A stretch of 64,000 nucleotides of DNA from Pomphorhynchus laevis (taxonomy: Eukaryota; Acanthocephala; Palaeacanthocephala; Echinorhynchida; Pomphorhynchidae): assembly GCA_012934845.2 (NCBI GenBank), contig WNNJ02000912.1, positions 62,001 through 126,000 on the forward strand, given 5' to 3'. The notes under the pieces are model-generated. The model had not been told where the DNA came from, searched no databases, and worked only from the letters and a program-made list of their open reading frames with translations. Shown one piece after another: positions 34,151 to 45,889 of this stretch (positions are counted from its first letter, which is position 1; each line of letters opens with the position of its first letter). The position numbers were made by a program, and so were the translations under genes.

Positions 34151-34800
34151 TTGGTTAATTGTTAACAAAATTATTAAATTGTTAAACAATTGTAAACTGT
34201 TAACATAAAGATGCTTTGATTATCAGATAGCTGAGTCTACTCATATTAAATTATTTATAAATTAAACATGATGAGAAGTTAAAATTAAATAATTAAATTA
34301 TAACTTAAATCAAGTTTAAATTTAAAATTGAAATTAGAATAAAAGTCAATTGTAATGAATTAACTAATAAATAACAGAAAATACTTCAGAATAAGGATTA
34401 GATGTCATCAGAAGGAACTGCTATTATATCAGATTTCGGCCCCTGTTTATCGACTCAACATAGCAGCGGAGCCAGATGCATGCTGATGACCTATTTCTTT
34501 AGATGAAAATTGATTATTAATTACATTATTAAGTGAATGCAGCAAATAAGATCAGCTAACTGAGTCTACGTATTTTATATTATTTTTAATTAGAAAAATT
34601 CTTAATAAATTTTAGAAATTAAATAATAAATAATTATAAATAATTGTTATATAAGATTTTGTATAATTTATATCAAGTTAAAATTAAAAATAAAAGTCAA
34701 TTGTAATGAATTGACTAATAAATAAAATACTATGTATCAGAATAAGGATTAGAGGTCATCAGGTAGAACTGATATGTTTTCAGGTTTCAGCGCAAAAATA
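34151..34800 (-). mobile_element. two tandem PLE terminal units
   Basis: Two units, each with a TGAGTCTAC block (34230, 34551), an AAGTCAATTGTAATGAATT block (34349, 34694) and a GAATAAGGATTAGA(T/G)GTCATC start of the structured 3' region (34390 complete, 34738 truncated). Lacks RT coding sequence, so it resembles solo or tandem LTR-like ends of the PLE. The first 220 bp recur almost unchanged at 40938-41151. Confidence 0.7.
34390..34512 (-). ncRNA. PLE structured 3' region, copy e
   Basis: First stem GGCTCC against GGGGCC keeps all six pairs by one G-U wobble; CTGCTATG faces AATAGCAG. The outer arms TTCATCT.. and ..TTCTGATGA are partly kept. Confidence 0.6.
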
Positions 34801-34983
34801 AAGAGCGTTTAGCGAATAAAGTTTGAGTGACCCTTTATGCGCATGTTAAGAAATGAATGTTTAAATAATCAACACATTTGTAGATTATTAAGTCACTTAA
34901 TGAACGATAAAGTAAAAATTCGCCAAAATCGGTTATTTTATTGATTTTGCTGATCAACACATATTTCAATCTGTAAATAAATT

Positions 34984-35274
34984 TCAAACACAGCCTCTAA
35001 ATCCGTTACAAATAAATCTCTTTTTGCGAAAATCGTGGATGCGCTTCTCCATCGAGTTACGTGCTGCTATTGCATCCGAAGAGCGCTTGAAGTCATGAAT
35101 TCTTGTTAAACGGGACAAACCATTTTCAAAATATGGAATATTTGGATACCATACAGTTTTCGGGAATTCCAATTCATTATAAATCCATGGAGTGATGGAT
35201 GCGTACCAATTTTCATATTCGGGGTCGGAAGGAAATTCATCTATATCAGGAACAACGAACGGATATGCTTGTGT
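34984..35274 (-). CDS. terminal exon of a host gene, prohormone-like C-terminus
   Basis: Acceptor AG lies at 35276-35275 (minus strand) after a TTGTACCT tract; the exon then reads 96 codons to TGA at 34984. It starts TQAYPFVVPDIDEFPSDPEY and contains WYASITPW and VWYPNIPYFENGL. Near the end IHDFKR and IHDFRKKR repeat, and it closes with KKR-FICNGFRGCV-stop. CNGFRGC has the same C-N-x-F-x-G-C pattern as crustacean cardioactive peptide (CNAFTGC), and it follows a basic cleavage site. However, the amidation Gly-Lys/Arg that CCAP needs is absent. The earlier exons were not found. A neuropeptide precursor is a possible reading, not an established one. Confidence 0.5.
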   Translation of the reverse strand, partial: TQAYPFVVPDIDEFPSDPEYENWYASITPWIYNELEFPKTVWYPNIPYFENGLSRLTRIHDFKRSSDAIAARNSMEKRIHDFRKKRFICNGFRGCV

Positions 35275-35289
35275 CTTAGGTACAACAAA

Positions 35290-36200
35290 TTAGTATTAAT
35301 AAATGTGAAATTAATGAAAAATTATTAACAGTTTAAAATAACACAAATATATTTATGATTATGATGCCGACAAGCAATCAAATGAACAAATAAATTAAAT
35401 TAATACTATTATATTCCTTTGTTGAGTCTTCTATTTGGACGGTTGTTTTAAACAAAATATACATGAACTCGAAATATATATAAAATCATTTAATTGAAAT
35501 AATTTTCAAACAATTATATTATTTAACCCCTCTGACACTTTATTACTTATTCAATTTCCTATCAAAATTAAATAATTTCTTATATAAAATTTAATAACTT
35601 ATGTATATAGAATATTAAATAATTAAACTTATAATTTTATGTTAAGATAATAAAATATAATTTATAATATTTATTATTAATTATTTATATTTTAAAAATA
35701 ATAAAAGATTATTATATTTATTATTCATTATAAAAATTGAATAATTAATTTTCCAAAAAGTCAGCTATAATTGGGCTGACTATAATTGGAACACCATTCA
35801 TTTGTCTAAATATAGACAAATGAACGGTGTACTTATAAGGGACAAATATATGTCCCTTATAAATATTATTTATAAATAACATATTTCAAAATAATATTTT
35901 ATTCAAATAATAAAATATTAAATTATCAAAAATATTGTTTCCAATAGTTATATTACAGATACAGAGAGTAGCAAAGGAAAATAAATAGAATACGACATTG
36001 TTGTCAAAATAAGAGGCTTATTGCTGCAATAGATTTATATAAAACGATAATATACTTAAAAATATAATATATTTTATATATTATTTTATAAATAATTAAT
36101 TATTATGACTATTATTCGTTATAAAATAATTAAAATAAATATAATTTTAAATAATAAAAATATTAAATTATTAAGTTGATATAACTGCGCAGTCATTCTT
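35290..36200. other. AT-rich sequence with a PLE remnant and hairpin
   Basis: 35755-35830 (minus) holds a PLE palm remnant (TCAGCTATAATTGGGCT, ACCATTCATTTGTCTA) and forms a hairpin with TAGACAAATGAACGGT. The rest is AT-rich without recognised features. Confidence 0.5.
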
Positions 36201-36203
36201 ACT

Positions 36204-36442
36204 ATTGAAATTTGATGACTATTTTTTACCCTGTAATTTTATTTACCTTTCAAATTCATTTAGATTCATTTTTATTCTAGTCAAGTGATCGTCAGCCAAC
36301 ATATAAAGGACTTAATATGAAACGTAGGTATTAGATCAGTAGGTGATGAGTTCCATCAATACTGATCTGTAGCGTACTACTGTTGGCTTATAGATAGGAT
36401 TAAAGAAGCGTGCAGAATAAAAATAGTCATCAAGATTTCAAT
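36204..36442 (+). repeat. family B repeat, copy 2, with terminal inverted repeats and hammerhead remnant
   Basis: Begins ATTGAAATTTGATGACTATT and ends with the near complement AATAGTCATCAAGATTTCAAT (21 nt overlap of the terminal repeat). Inside: GCCAAC (36295), CAGTAG (36337-36342), GUGAUGA core, CTACTG (36377-36382, perfect complement of CAGTAG) and TTGGC (complement of GCCAA). GAAA reads GATC here, so the ribozyme is probably dead, but stem I is fully kept. Confidence 0.7.
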
Positions 36443-36529
36443 GCTAAATTATTAAATATTAAAAATAATATTTTAGTAAAATATTATAAAATAATAGAAG
36501 AAAATAAATAAACTATTGAATTGTTGTAA

Positions 36530-36970
36530 AAATGACTGGTCGAATGATTGGCAACCAACATTAAAAGACTAAAATCTGAAACGTAGGTATTTGATTAGTT
36601 GCTGATAAGATCCGCCAATACAAAAATGTAACGTACTGCTGTAACGTACTACTATCCACTATGATGACATATTTTCATTGATAGGATAAGAGCGGCGTAA
36701 GGATAAAAAATAGTCATCAAAAATTTCAATGATAAAATAACTGCACAGGTATATCAAATAACTGCACAGGTATATCAACTTAAAATTAGGAAGCAAACTA
36801 TAGATGACTAGTTTGATAATAATTAAAACCTTTCCTTACAAACGGTGATTTAATTAGATATCAGAAATGATTTCAATTTAATTTGCATAATGTAAGACCG
36901 AAGTTTTTCATTCAATCTAATTGTCAATAAAGCAGACAAGTCGAGCGATCGTCAGCCAACATTCTATAAT
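36530..36970 (+). repeat. family B repeat, copies 3 and 3'
   Basis: 36535-36760 has GCCAAC, GAAACGTAGG, CTGATAAGATCC and GTAACGTACTGCTG. It continues through CAGTTATTTTATC-type sequence and a region shared with 54600-54800 in reverse, then a further GATCGTCAGCCAACA start at 36947. Core bases are altered. Confidence 0.65.
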
Positions 36971-37302
36971 GGTTATATACTACTGAATTATATATTAAAT
37001 ACAAAAATGAATCATCAATAATTTGTTTGCTGTAAGCTATTTTAATATTAATAAAACAATTTTTGTATATTTTTTTTCAAAACAGTTTTTACTAATATTT
37101 TTATTATTAGTATTAAATATTACTAATAGTAGCCATCAGTGAGGCTGACGAGAGCAGCTAATTATCGATCTAACTTTATTTGTTTTAGTTTTATAAATAA
37201 ATTTTTCTCTTCTAAAAAAATAAATAAATATTATTGATGATATTATTATATTATAAATAAATTTCCTCAAATGAAACTACTATTGTTCGTGTAATCATTT
37301 GA
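36971..37302. other. AT-rich spacer
   Basis: Nothing recognised, except that 37261-37300 already belongs to the outer inverted arm of the following array. Confidence 0.4.
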
Positions 37303-37361
37303 TATCAGGGCGTCAGCACCACGAAATAAATTCAACAGTGAAATTGTCGCAAATGACAAAG

Positions 37362-37445
37362 TCACCGTTTCGAGCTAGTTGGCTCTCGTCAGTAGCTTGT
37401 ACTCCCCACAACTGGATTGAAGTTGGGAGAAAAGCTATACGGTGA
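37362..37445 (-). ncRNA. type III hammerhead ribozyme, copy 1
   Basis: Minus strand, same sequence as copy 3: UCACCGU, A (cleavage after GUA), stem I UAGCUU/AAGCUA with an extended CUCCC/GGGAG helix, CUGACGA, stem II GAGC/GCUC, GAAA, CGGUGA. All invariant core bases are present. Confidence 0.92.
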
Positions 37446-38033
37446 TTTGAAACAACAAAGGCTCCTTGTTCCCTAGCAAAGACTGGGGTTTGTAACTGCA
37501 AATATTTACCCGTCTGCATTAAGCGCTGGAGAACCAAGCGCGTTGTGCTACAAAGATACACACCAGTTGGCTACTGGATAGTACAATGTAGCACTACGAT
37601 GCACTGCTGCTATGCATCACTATCAATAAATTTCCTCAAATGGAAATTTGAGGAAATTTCCATTTGAGGAAATTTCCTTAACTGGAAATACTATTGAACA
37701 ATATTATTTCCATTTGAGGAAATTTATTGATAGTGATGCATAGCAGCAGTGCATCGTAGTGCTACGATGAAATTTGAGGAAATTTCCATTTGAGGAAATT
37801 TTCTTAACTGGAAATACTATTGAACAATAGTATTTCCATTTGAGGAAATTTATTGATAGTGATGCATAGCAGCAGTGCATCGTAGTGCTACATTGTACTA
37901 TCCAGTAGCCAACTGGTGTGTATCTTTGTAGCACAACGCGCTTGGTTCTCCAGCGCTTAATGAAGACGGGTAAATATTTGCAGTTGCAAACCCCAGTCTT
38001 TGCAAGGAAACAAGAAGCCTTTGTTGTTTCAAA

Positions 38034-38117
38034 TCACCGTATTGCTTTTTTCCCAACTTCAATCCAGTTGTGGGGAGTACAAGCTACTGATGAGAGCCAA
38101 CTAGCTCGAAACGGTGA
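38034..38117 (+). ncRNA. type III hammerhead ribozyme, copy 2
   Basis: Stem III UCACCGU (38034-38040) pairs with ACGGUGA (38111-38117). Core CUGAUGA, stem II GAGC/GCUC, GAAA. Stem I has one mismatch (UUGCUU against AAGCUA) and a compensable C-to-U change in the distal helix. The core differs from copies 1 and 3 only at the position that is free to vary in hammerheads (CUGANGA). Confidence 0.9.
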
Positions 38118-38402
38118 CTTTGTCATTTGCGACAATTTCACTGTTGAATTTATTTCGTGGTGCTGACGCCCTGATATCAAATGATTCCACGAACAATAGT
38201 ATTTCCATTTGAGGAAATTTATTGATAGTGATGCATAGCAGCAGTGCATCGTAGTGCTACATTGTACTATCCAGTAGCCAACTGGTGTGTATCTTTGTAG
38301 CACAACGCGCTTGGTTCTCCAGCGCTTAATGCAGACGGGTAAATATTTGCAGTTACAAACCCCAGTCTTTGCTAGGGAACAAGGAGCCTTTGTTGTTTCA
38401 AA

Positions 38403-38486
38403 TCACCGTATAGCTTTTCTCCCAACTTCAATCCAGTTGTGGGGAGTACAAGCTACTGACGAGAGCCAACTAGCTCGAAACGGTGA
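38403..38486 (+). ncRNA. type III hammerhead ribozyme, copy 3
   Basis: Stem III UCACCGU (38403-38409) with ACGGUGA (38480-38486); cleavage site after A38410 (GUA triplet); stem I UAGCUU (38411-38416) with AAGCUA (38450-38455), CUCCC (38419-38423) with GGGAG (38442-38446), AACU with AGUU; CUGACGA (38456-38462); stem II GAGC (38463-38466)/GCUC (38473-38476) closing loop CAACUA; GAAA (38477-38480). Every invariant residue and all three helices are present. Confidence 0.93.
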
Positions 38487-38639
38487 CTTTGTCATTTGCG
38501 ACAATTTCACTGTTGAATTTATTTCGTGGTGCTGACGCCCTGATATTATATTATAATATTAATATTTTAATATTTGATGACTATTATATATTGCACTTTG
38601 CTTAAACTTATAATACGACGATTATATAATAATCGTCAT

Positions 38640-38830
38640 TGGATTGTATAATATCATTCTACGCTGAGAATGATATCAGCGTTGGTAGAATAAGGTGCTA
38701 CCTTTAATACGTAAATATTTGAACAGTAGCTGATCAAATACTGAAATGTAGCGTACTGCTGTTGGCGTATGGATAGGATTAAAGTAGTGTGGGGTATAGA
38801 AAATGGTCATCAAAATTTAAATATTAAATT
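38640..38830 (+). repeat. family B repeat, copy 4 (truncated)
   Basis: CAGTAG-CTGATCA ... ATACTGAAATGTAGCGTA-CTGCTG-TTGGC: stem I pairs with one G-U, stem III AUG/CGU is kept, GAAA is intact, but the CUGAUGA core and stem II are shortened. Ends in AAATGGTCATCAAAATTT as other copies do. Confidence 0.65.
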
Positions 38831-40084
38831 ATTAAATATTAAAAATAATATTTTAGTAAAATATTATTAAATAATAGAAGAAAATAAATAAACCATTAAA
38901 TTGCTGTAAAAGTAAGAAAATACTTTGTAAAAATACTTTTACATTTAAATATTCGTGAACTTTCAATTTTGTTGATCTTGTCGATTACAAACACTAGCAA
39001 ACAAAATATGATTATCATCACATTTAATTATGCTTGAACTATTATTTAACATATGATATTAATTATGTACTATATCCATGCATGACCAATAAAATTAACA
39101 ATGCCAAACTCAAAAACTGAATTAGTCCTTAAATTGCATTAACAAATGCAATTGTTGGTTTTGATTTAGCTTCAAGTTTACGATAAAGTTTATCAATTTT
39201 TCTCAATAAATCTGCCGTTGTTACCAAGCCACATTTCTAGAATTAACGTCATATTATATACAGGTGGTATGGTTATATTGTCTAATGACTTCATAAGTGA
39301 GCAATCCGCTTTGAATGTTCAGTCTATGTTTTTTTATCAAATAGCAGTCGAAATATTGCTAAATCGAAAATATAATAAAATTCAGAAGAGTAGATTATCC
39401 TAATACAAGTCACGTCATAATCAATTATGGAGTCGATGCCTAAATGCATACATCAAATCTCGGGATTTTATGGATTGTCGGTTATAGCTACTCACGCAAA
39501 TACAATTAGATCACAAATGCGCAAAAATAATGTTAGCCACTGCTCGTAATCCTAATTAAGTATCTTGTAATTTGAGGGGGACCATTATGCTCTTTTGCAC
39601 AGTATATTGTTTTTATGGATTTCGGATTTTAGCGTCCCTATAAATTTTTAAATTATAAAATCCACTTCTTGATGATAGTTAAAGATTCAACAGGAATAAT
39701 CGAGTTACTATTTGTAAAAACTTTTACGTGAATAATAAATCCTTTCTTATGACCTAAATTATTGTCATTATTGCTAGACCCATTTGCGGGAATCTTTGCT
39801 TGCATAAACAATTTGTTATTAATAAATTAGTAATAATTAAAAAATATTTTTATTAAAATTATTGTTGTCACCACCAGTTGAGCAAAAAGCTCGTTAATAG
39901 GTTCATCATAATTAATAAAAATTAAAAAAAATAATTTTTAAATGTCCTTCGATAAATTGTTAATTCTTAAATAGTTCATAATGATTTATTAAATAATAAA
40001 AACACTAATAAAAAGCACTAATAAAAAAAGCTAATAAAATGAGTAATAATTTAAAAAGTTAATATTGATTATATTATAAATTAT
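38831..40084. other. AT-rich sequence, nothing recognised
   Basis: The 61-codon frame at 39218-39403 has no domain or flanking splice signals strong enough to call. Confidence 0.4.
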
Positions 40085-40360
40085 AAATAGTTAATAATGA
40101 TCTATTATTGGTAAATAATTATTGGATCTGGATCAAAGAAAAAAGGAAACCTTTATTTGATATTTTGCTTATCTCTACAAGCATCTTTTAGATGCTTACA
40201 TTTTAGATGTTGTTAGCATTTTTAGATGCTAACAAATTTTTGTTATTGTAATTTTCTGAATATGCAAACAGAGGTTAGCGAAATATCAAATAAACATTTT
40301 CTCCTTTCTTTGATCCAGCTCAATAATTCTTTATCAATAATGGATCATTATCAACTATTT
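40085..40360. mobile_element. MITE-like foldback element, copy 2
   Basis: Arms AAATAGTTAATAATGATCTA (left) and its near complement at the right end, continuing into TTATTGGATCTGGATCAAAG; pairing extends for about 70 bp on each side. Internal TTAGATGCTTACA/TGTTAGCAT blocks are also inverted. Same family as 501-700, and this copy defines the ends better. Confidence 0.75.
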
Positions 40361-43300
40361 TAATAAAACATAATTGTTCAATTCATCTCACAATCATAAT
40401 AAAAATCATTTTAAAAATCTATATTTGTTATACAGTGGATCATGTCTTTTAAATATCCAATACCCGTTTAGGTAATTGGTTTATTTAAATTAATGTTTAT
40501 TTAAATTGTTTACCTTTATATTTACACAAGCACATGGTTCTTACGTGCTTTAAATGACAAAGGAATTCTTTCTCAACTAAATTAATATTAAAATATATTA
40601 ATTTTAATTAATATTAATATTAACTTATATTAATTTATATTACAACAACTTTTGAATATAAAATGAATTATAAAATTTAGAATTTATCATTAGACACAAT
40701 TAAATGGTAGGTACAAATAAATCTTCGATAGAATGATTTTCGCTTTATATCTTAGTTTAATGTTTACTAGTTGACATCATATTAATGTGTGCAGAAATGA
40801 TTTGGTTTGCAAAAATTGTATTTTTAAATGAAATAAAATAGTTAATTTAATTTTTAATCGAATTTAATTCACAACAACTAATGTTGTTAAATCATAGTAA
40901 ACGGCACATCAATAAGAATTATTTGATTAAGAACAATTTGGTTAATTGTTAACAAAATTATTAAATTGTTAAACAATTGTAAACTGTTAACATAAAGATG
41001 CTTTGATAATCAGATAGCTGAGTCTACTCATATTAAATTATTTATAAATTAAACATGATGAGAAGTTAAAATTAAATAATTAAATTATAACTTAAATCAA
41101 GTTAAAATTTAAAATTGAAATTAAAAATAAAAGTCAATTGTAATGAATTGGTCAAACAATTTGGTCAAAAAAATTGGTCCATTTGGTTAATATACCAATT
41201 TGGTTAATATACAATTTGCTTAATATACAAGGTGATTTTACTGATCTTTTTTTACATATTTAATATACCGCTGTCGTTATACATATGAATTCTGTTGTTT
41301 AGAACTTGATAAACAAGTTTTTATTGCATTAATTGTTTATTCATTCATTTTAAATAGTAAAGGCATGAATCAAAGAAGTTAATCGAATTAACGATTGCTT
41401 TTCTACCTTAAGATTTAAATATATAATTTGATTGAATGCTGGGAACAAGATCAAAAAAAATTTAATATTTAATATTTCGCTAACTTCTATTAGCATCATA
41501 TAGTAAAGATGACGATGCTAAGGTATAAATATATTTTAAGGTATAAATATATATAATCATATAAGATTAATATATAATCAACTAATTTAAATATTATATT
41601 AATCATTTTAGCTTAATATAAAATAGTTATTTAGATACTTGTTATGTAGATCGCATTATTACCTTATTACAAATTATTATATAAATTATAAATTATAATT
41701 ATCAAATTATGTGAAAGTAAAAATGAAATCATTTAATCTCAAATATAATTATTTCTTAATTTTAAATGAACATAATATGAATACATTGAATGCTACGTGA
41801 AATTTGTATGTAAAAAATATATGGGTTTACGAAAGTGCAATAAAATTTTGTTTGTTCAGAAGCGTTAACGTAAAATGAAACATGATTGGTATTTTTACCA
41901 ATTGTTCATTTTATACACATTAACGGAATCGCTCTTATATTTTAATATATTTTATAAAATTAGGATGTTTGAATGTTACATTACAAAATTTACAGATAAA
42001 TTATACAACAAATTTGGAATGTCAGAGACTATATAAATCAGAGAGATCAGCAAATATTATATTATAATATTTATATTTAAATTATATTATTATATTATAA
42101 TAATATAATATATTTAGATATCATAATATATTTTTATCAAATAATATTTGCTTGCGTTTTAGGTATTATTTCACTAGTAAAGTGTAGTTAACTAACTTAA
42201 ATATTAAAATTAATTTAAATTAATTAAATTAGTTTTTATATCTAAAATATAGTATTGTCCAATGATATGTTCGATATGTTCTTAGGGCGTTTGAACATCG
42301 AGAGTAATATAATAAAAAATAATAAATGTAAAAATATGTAATATTTTATAAATTTCAATAACAAGTTGAATTTATCGATTTAACACGAAATAGTGCATTA
42401 ATTGATGGCATTACTGTTTGCGGATAGTAACATAAATATACCTAATATATACTTGCATATTATTAATTGTTTATAAATTATCAGATTTTCAATCATTGAC
42501 ATTTTGGAGGGATGCCAACATTATTAGATGGATGAACTAACCTGGAAGATTATTGAAAGCAATACAAGGATTAATGTATATTCACTACGATAAGTCATTT
42601 TTTTCGATGTAGGTATAGTCAAGAGCTAAATCTTAATTATTCCAAACGCTAAGTGATATTTATAGCCCAACAGTTAAAGTTTATTTGCCGGTCGATCAAT
42701 TTTTGAAAATAAAAGATAACATCTCAAAATTAATAATGAGAAACATTCACCAATTGCAACAAGTAAAGACTAAATTTTTCAATATTTAGACTATTAATGC
42801 AAACAGTGATCTCTCTGATTCGTGAATTGATTTAAAACACTTAAATTCGTTTTGTTTTAAGTTTCATTTTACTATCTATGCAACGAGTATTATTAACTTT
42901 CATCACTTTAGACGAAGATATTATATTACCTTAGGCAAAATTTAGACTGTAAAGTTGAACTGTTATCTAATTTTCGGGAAATATCTTTTAAAATGTATAT
43001 ATTAAATGTGTCTAAAGAAATTTGGTCTGAACAAAAGCGTTAGTTCAAATTATGCAAAGTATCTTTAATTTAGTGTAATGAAAACGTCTTCTGCTCAGTG
43101 CATTTCCGTGTTGATACTTAAATAAATAAAATTTTGATATAAGGACACAAAGCAATAAAATTGCAATTAAATAAAAGCGCTTAGGTGCAATAATGGCAAT
43201 GTGATGCGATTAGCTAGAAACGATATTGGTTTCATTATCTAGTAGACGAAAACATATTGAATGTATAAAGTAAGAACTGACGCTTAAATTTACATGCGAT

Positions 43301-45880
43301 TTATAAAGTATATCGATATCTTTTGTGCATAATCTCAAGTGTATTTGTGATTTTTATAAAAATAAAGCTCGTTAATTTTAATCAAGAATATAATATAAAG
43401 CCACATCGTTACAAGACGGAGCAATTCAAAATGCGGAATTGTCTTCATGCAACTATAATAAAATTTATTTGAAATAAATAAATATAAAATACAGTACACA
43501 AAAAAATGTCTCTAGATTATATTGATATATTATATATTATCTTTCATATTAGACGAGAAACCTGTTTCGATAACAGAATTAAACTTTTAAAGTACATTTT
43601 TAATTATATTATATTTTTAAAATTTTTATAAAAAATTTAAATCATGTTCTTCCATTAAATTTGTCTTTAATTTGTCTCAACTTTGTTTCAAATAATTGTT
43701 TAAGTAAACAATTACATTTAAAAATATATATTAATATTTTTTGCCTTCTACCGTTATTTTTTATCCCATGAAATATAAAAATACGATATTAGCAAGAATA
43801 CACCGAATAATAAACGTACAGAATACTTTAATTTACATAAACAGTTAAGCATTTATACAGTTATGCATTTAACAGCTTTGTTCTAAAGTTGATAGAATTA
43901 TTTAGAAACTTTACACAATTTTTTAAATTTACCTTTAATTTTTATCGGCGAATAGATAAAAGATAAATCCAGATCATAAATATTATTAGGACTTTAAAAT
44001 TGAAATATTTCCAAAATCATCACAGATGACAATGATATTATTATCGAATTGATTTTTCTAATTATTATAAGAGCGAATTATACCAATTATTAGAGTCCAA
44101 TAATATCATTGTATTATGTAAAATTGCAAATAATGAAAGGTGCACTTATGTGATGAGCAAATCTCGATGAATATCAGCACATATGCTATTTTAGTAACGT
44201 CATAATTCACTGCGAGCCCTTACTTATCTATGCTACTTTTGTCACCAAGAGTTTTCATCAATTTTGCACGTTTTTATGTACTAAAGACTTTTTCGCACAT
44301 GCCGAAATTAACGGATTTTGACAGAAGACATGCTCTTTATTACAATTGTACATATATGACTTTTGTAAGTTATTTCATATTTTATGTAAATGCCAAAATA
44401 TGAAACCCATATTATCTAAATGTATTGAGCTAATAGATAGATAGATTTATAATTTTATCAAGTTAATTATGCAAACAGGCTGCTTAAAAATCCACTGAAA
44501 TAAACAAAAAATAAAAAATGATGTGAATGTAGTCCATAGCACGTAGCCAACGTTGAACGATAAAAAATCGGATCTCATTGCTAGCTGAACTGCAGGGCCT
44601 GATTACTCAGTATAAAGGTTTAAAGCATGGATTTAAAGGTAACGAGATTATGCTTTTAACGAAGTTTAAATGGAATAGAATTCCAAATGAGAGGTATATA
44701 AATGAGACAGAATAAAATTTCGAAATTTTTAATTAACACACTTTTTTCATAATGTCCCGCATTGGTGATGCGGGACAATATGAAAAATATCATCTAAAGA
44801 CATTATTTGAAATCAGTAGTTTAAAACGCTGCACATTTTGAATATCATTTACAAAATTCGAATCATTTAAGGTTTCAATAAACTCAAGCAAATGAATTTT
44901 AGACGAAATCTTAGATAAAATTAAAAGCTGACAGTTAATAAATCGACAGAATCAAAAATAATATTTTTTTGCTAAAAATCCAAAAAATTAAAAATAATAA
45001 GGGATTAATATGCTTGTCAATTATGCAGTAATTTCTACCAACTTCTAATAACCTTAGATATTTTATTTCGTATTGTACAAAATAGCTTCATATTTATATT
45101 CATTAATGGTATATTTTTAAAAACGCGTTTTCAAAAGTACAAGAATTGAGAATTCATTGTATCATTTCATATCTAATAACAACTTGTACGTAGTTTCAAT
45201 TCTCTATTGTTTAAATGCTGAATTAAGCTTTTACAAACAGAGTATCGAACAAATGAATTCAATAGGGCATTATTCTATGTAGTAGTCATATACAACATAT
45301 TCATTTAACACGTAAGCCAAATAGAATTGCTAAAAGCAGGTAAGTCATTAAATCTGACGATTAAGAAGGTAGGGTTTTTAAATTAAAATTTGACTCGTTC
45401 TGACGCAAAGGAATGAATTAATTTCTATTGAATTAGGTAGAAGTTTTCTCTGCTTTTTTAAATAGCATCACAACATTTTACTAGAAATGAAATAACAGTT
45501 TATGCTATAGTCCGACATTTTTGGCTAATCCTTTCTAAAATATTATCAAAATATTATCTTGATTTTTAACAAAATTGCTTGAGTGCGACAAATGTTTAGC
45601 CTAAAGTGTGACACTGTTTCTAAAATATTATATCATACAAAAGATGATCTTAATTTGTTTACAAAATCCTTTCTGAAGAAGACCCAGTGGAATATAGACC
45701 CACTGTATTCTTCTTGTACAGTTTCCTGTACAATAAAAAGCTGTACAAAAACAAAAAAGGTGAAAAACGTAATAATTAGATAGGTTTAACTACAAAGGAT
45801 GACAGGGTAGTTAAACCCGAGATGTAACTTGTTACACAAATAGCATAATTATCTTTCATTTTATTCAACCTGGTTTCATT
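40361..45880. other. long AT-rich stretch, largely unrecognised
   Basis: No gene called. It includes a near-identical duplicate (40938-41151) of the PLE-end sequence at 34151-34371, a MITE-like fragment at 41440-41510 (AATATTTCGCTAACTTCTAT), and a GC-rich hairpin at 44743-44788 with GTCCCGCAT/ATGCGGGAC at its tip. Short open frames (for example 45592-45783) lack domains. Confidence 0.45.
44743..44788. repeat. GC-rich hairpin
   Basis: TTTTTCATAATGTCCCGCAT and a near-perfect complement around a 5 nt loop (TGGTG); about 20 bp stem. It stands out in A/T DNA. May be a remnant of a small foldback element. Confidence 0.7.
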
Positions 45881-45889
45881 TTACAAGGT

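Larger units (their letters stand above)
37261..38548. repeat. inverted and tandem array of a 369 bp hammerhead-bearing unit (retrozyme-like)
   Basis: Three copies of one unit: copy 1 on the minus strand (about 37303-37645), copies 2 and 3 on the plus strand (about 37837-38183 and 38206-38548), the last two exactly 369 bp apart. Copies 1 and 3 are nearly identical; copy 2 has several changes. The middle (37645-37836) holds nested inverted blocks of TTTCCATTTGAGGAAATTT and GATAGTGATGCATAGCAGCA. Unit ends carry GTGCTGACGCCCTGATAT. The GC-richer units have an 82-codon open frame in each copy, but it overlaps the ribozyme and has no domain. Autonomous partner unknown. Confidence 0.9.

Noticed and set aside
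37313-38535. Three matching 82-codon ORFs (37313-37561 minus, 37918-38166 plus, 38287-38535 plus)
   Set aside because: They overlap the hammerhead, copies 1 and 3 being near-identical explains the conservation, and the translation has no domain. The conserved product looks like RNA, not protein.
45583-45783. 66-codon ORF with several Cys and Lys
   Set aside because: No signal peptide, domain or splice context; composition like the surrounding DNA.
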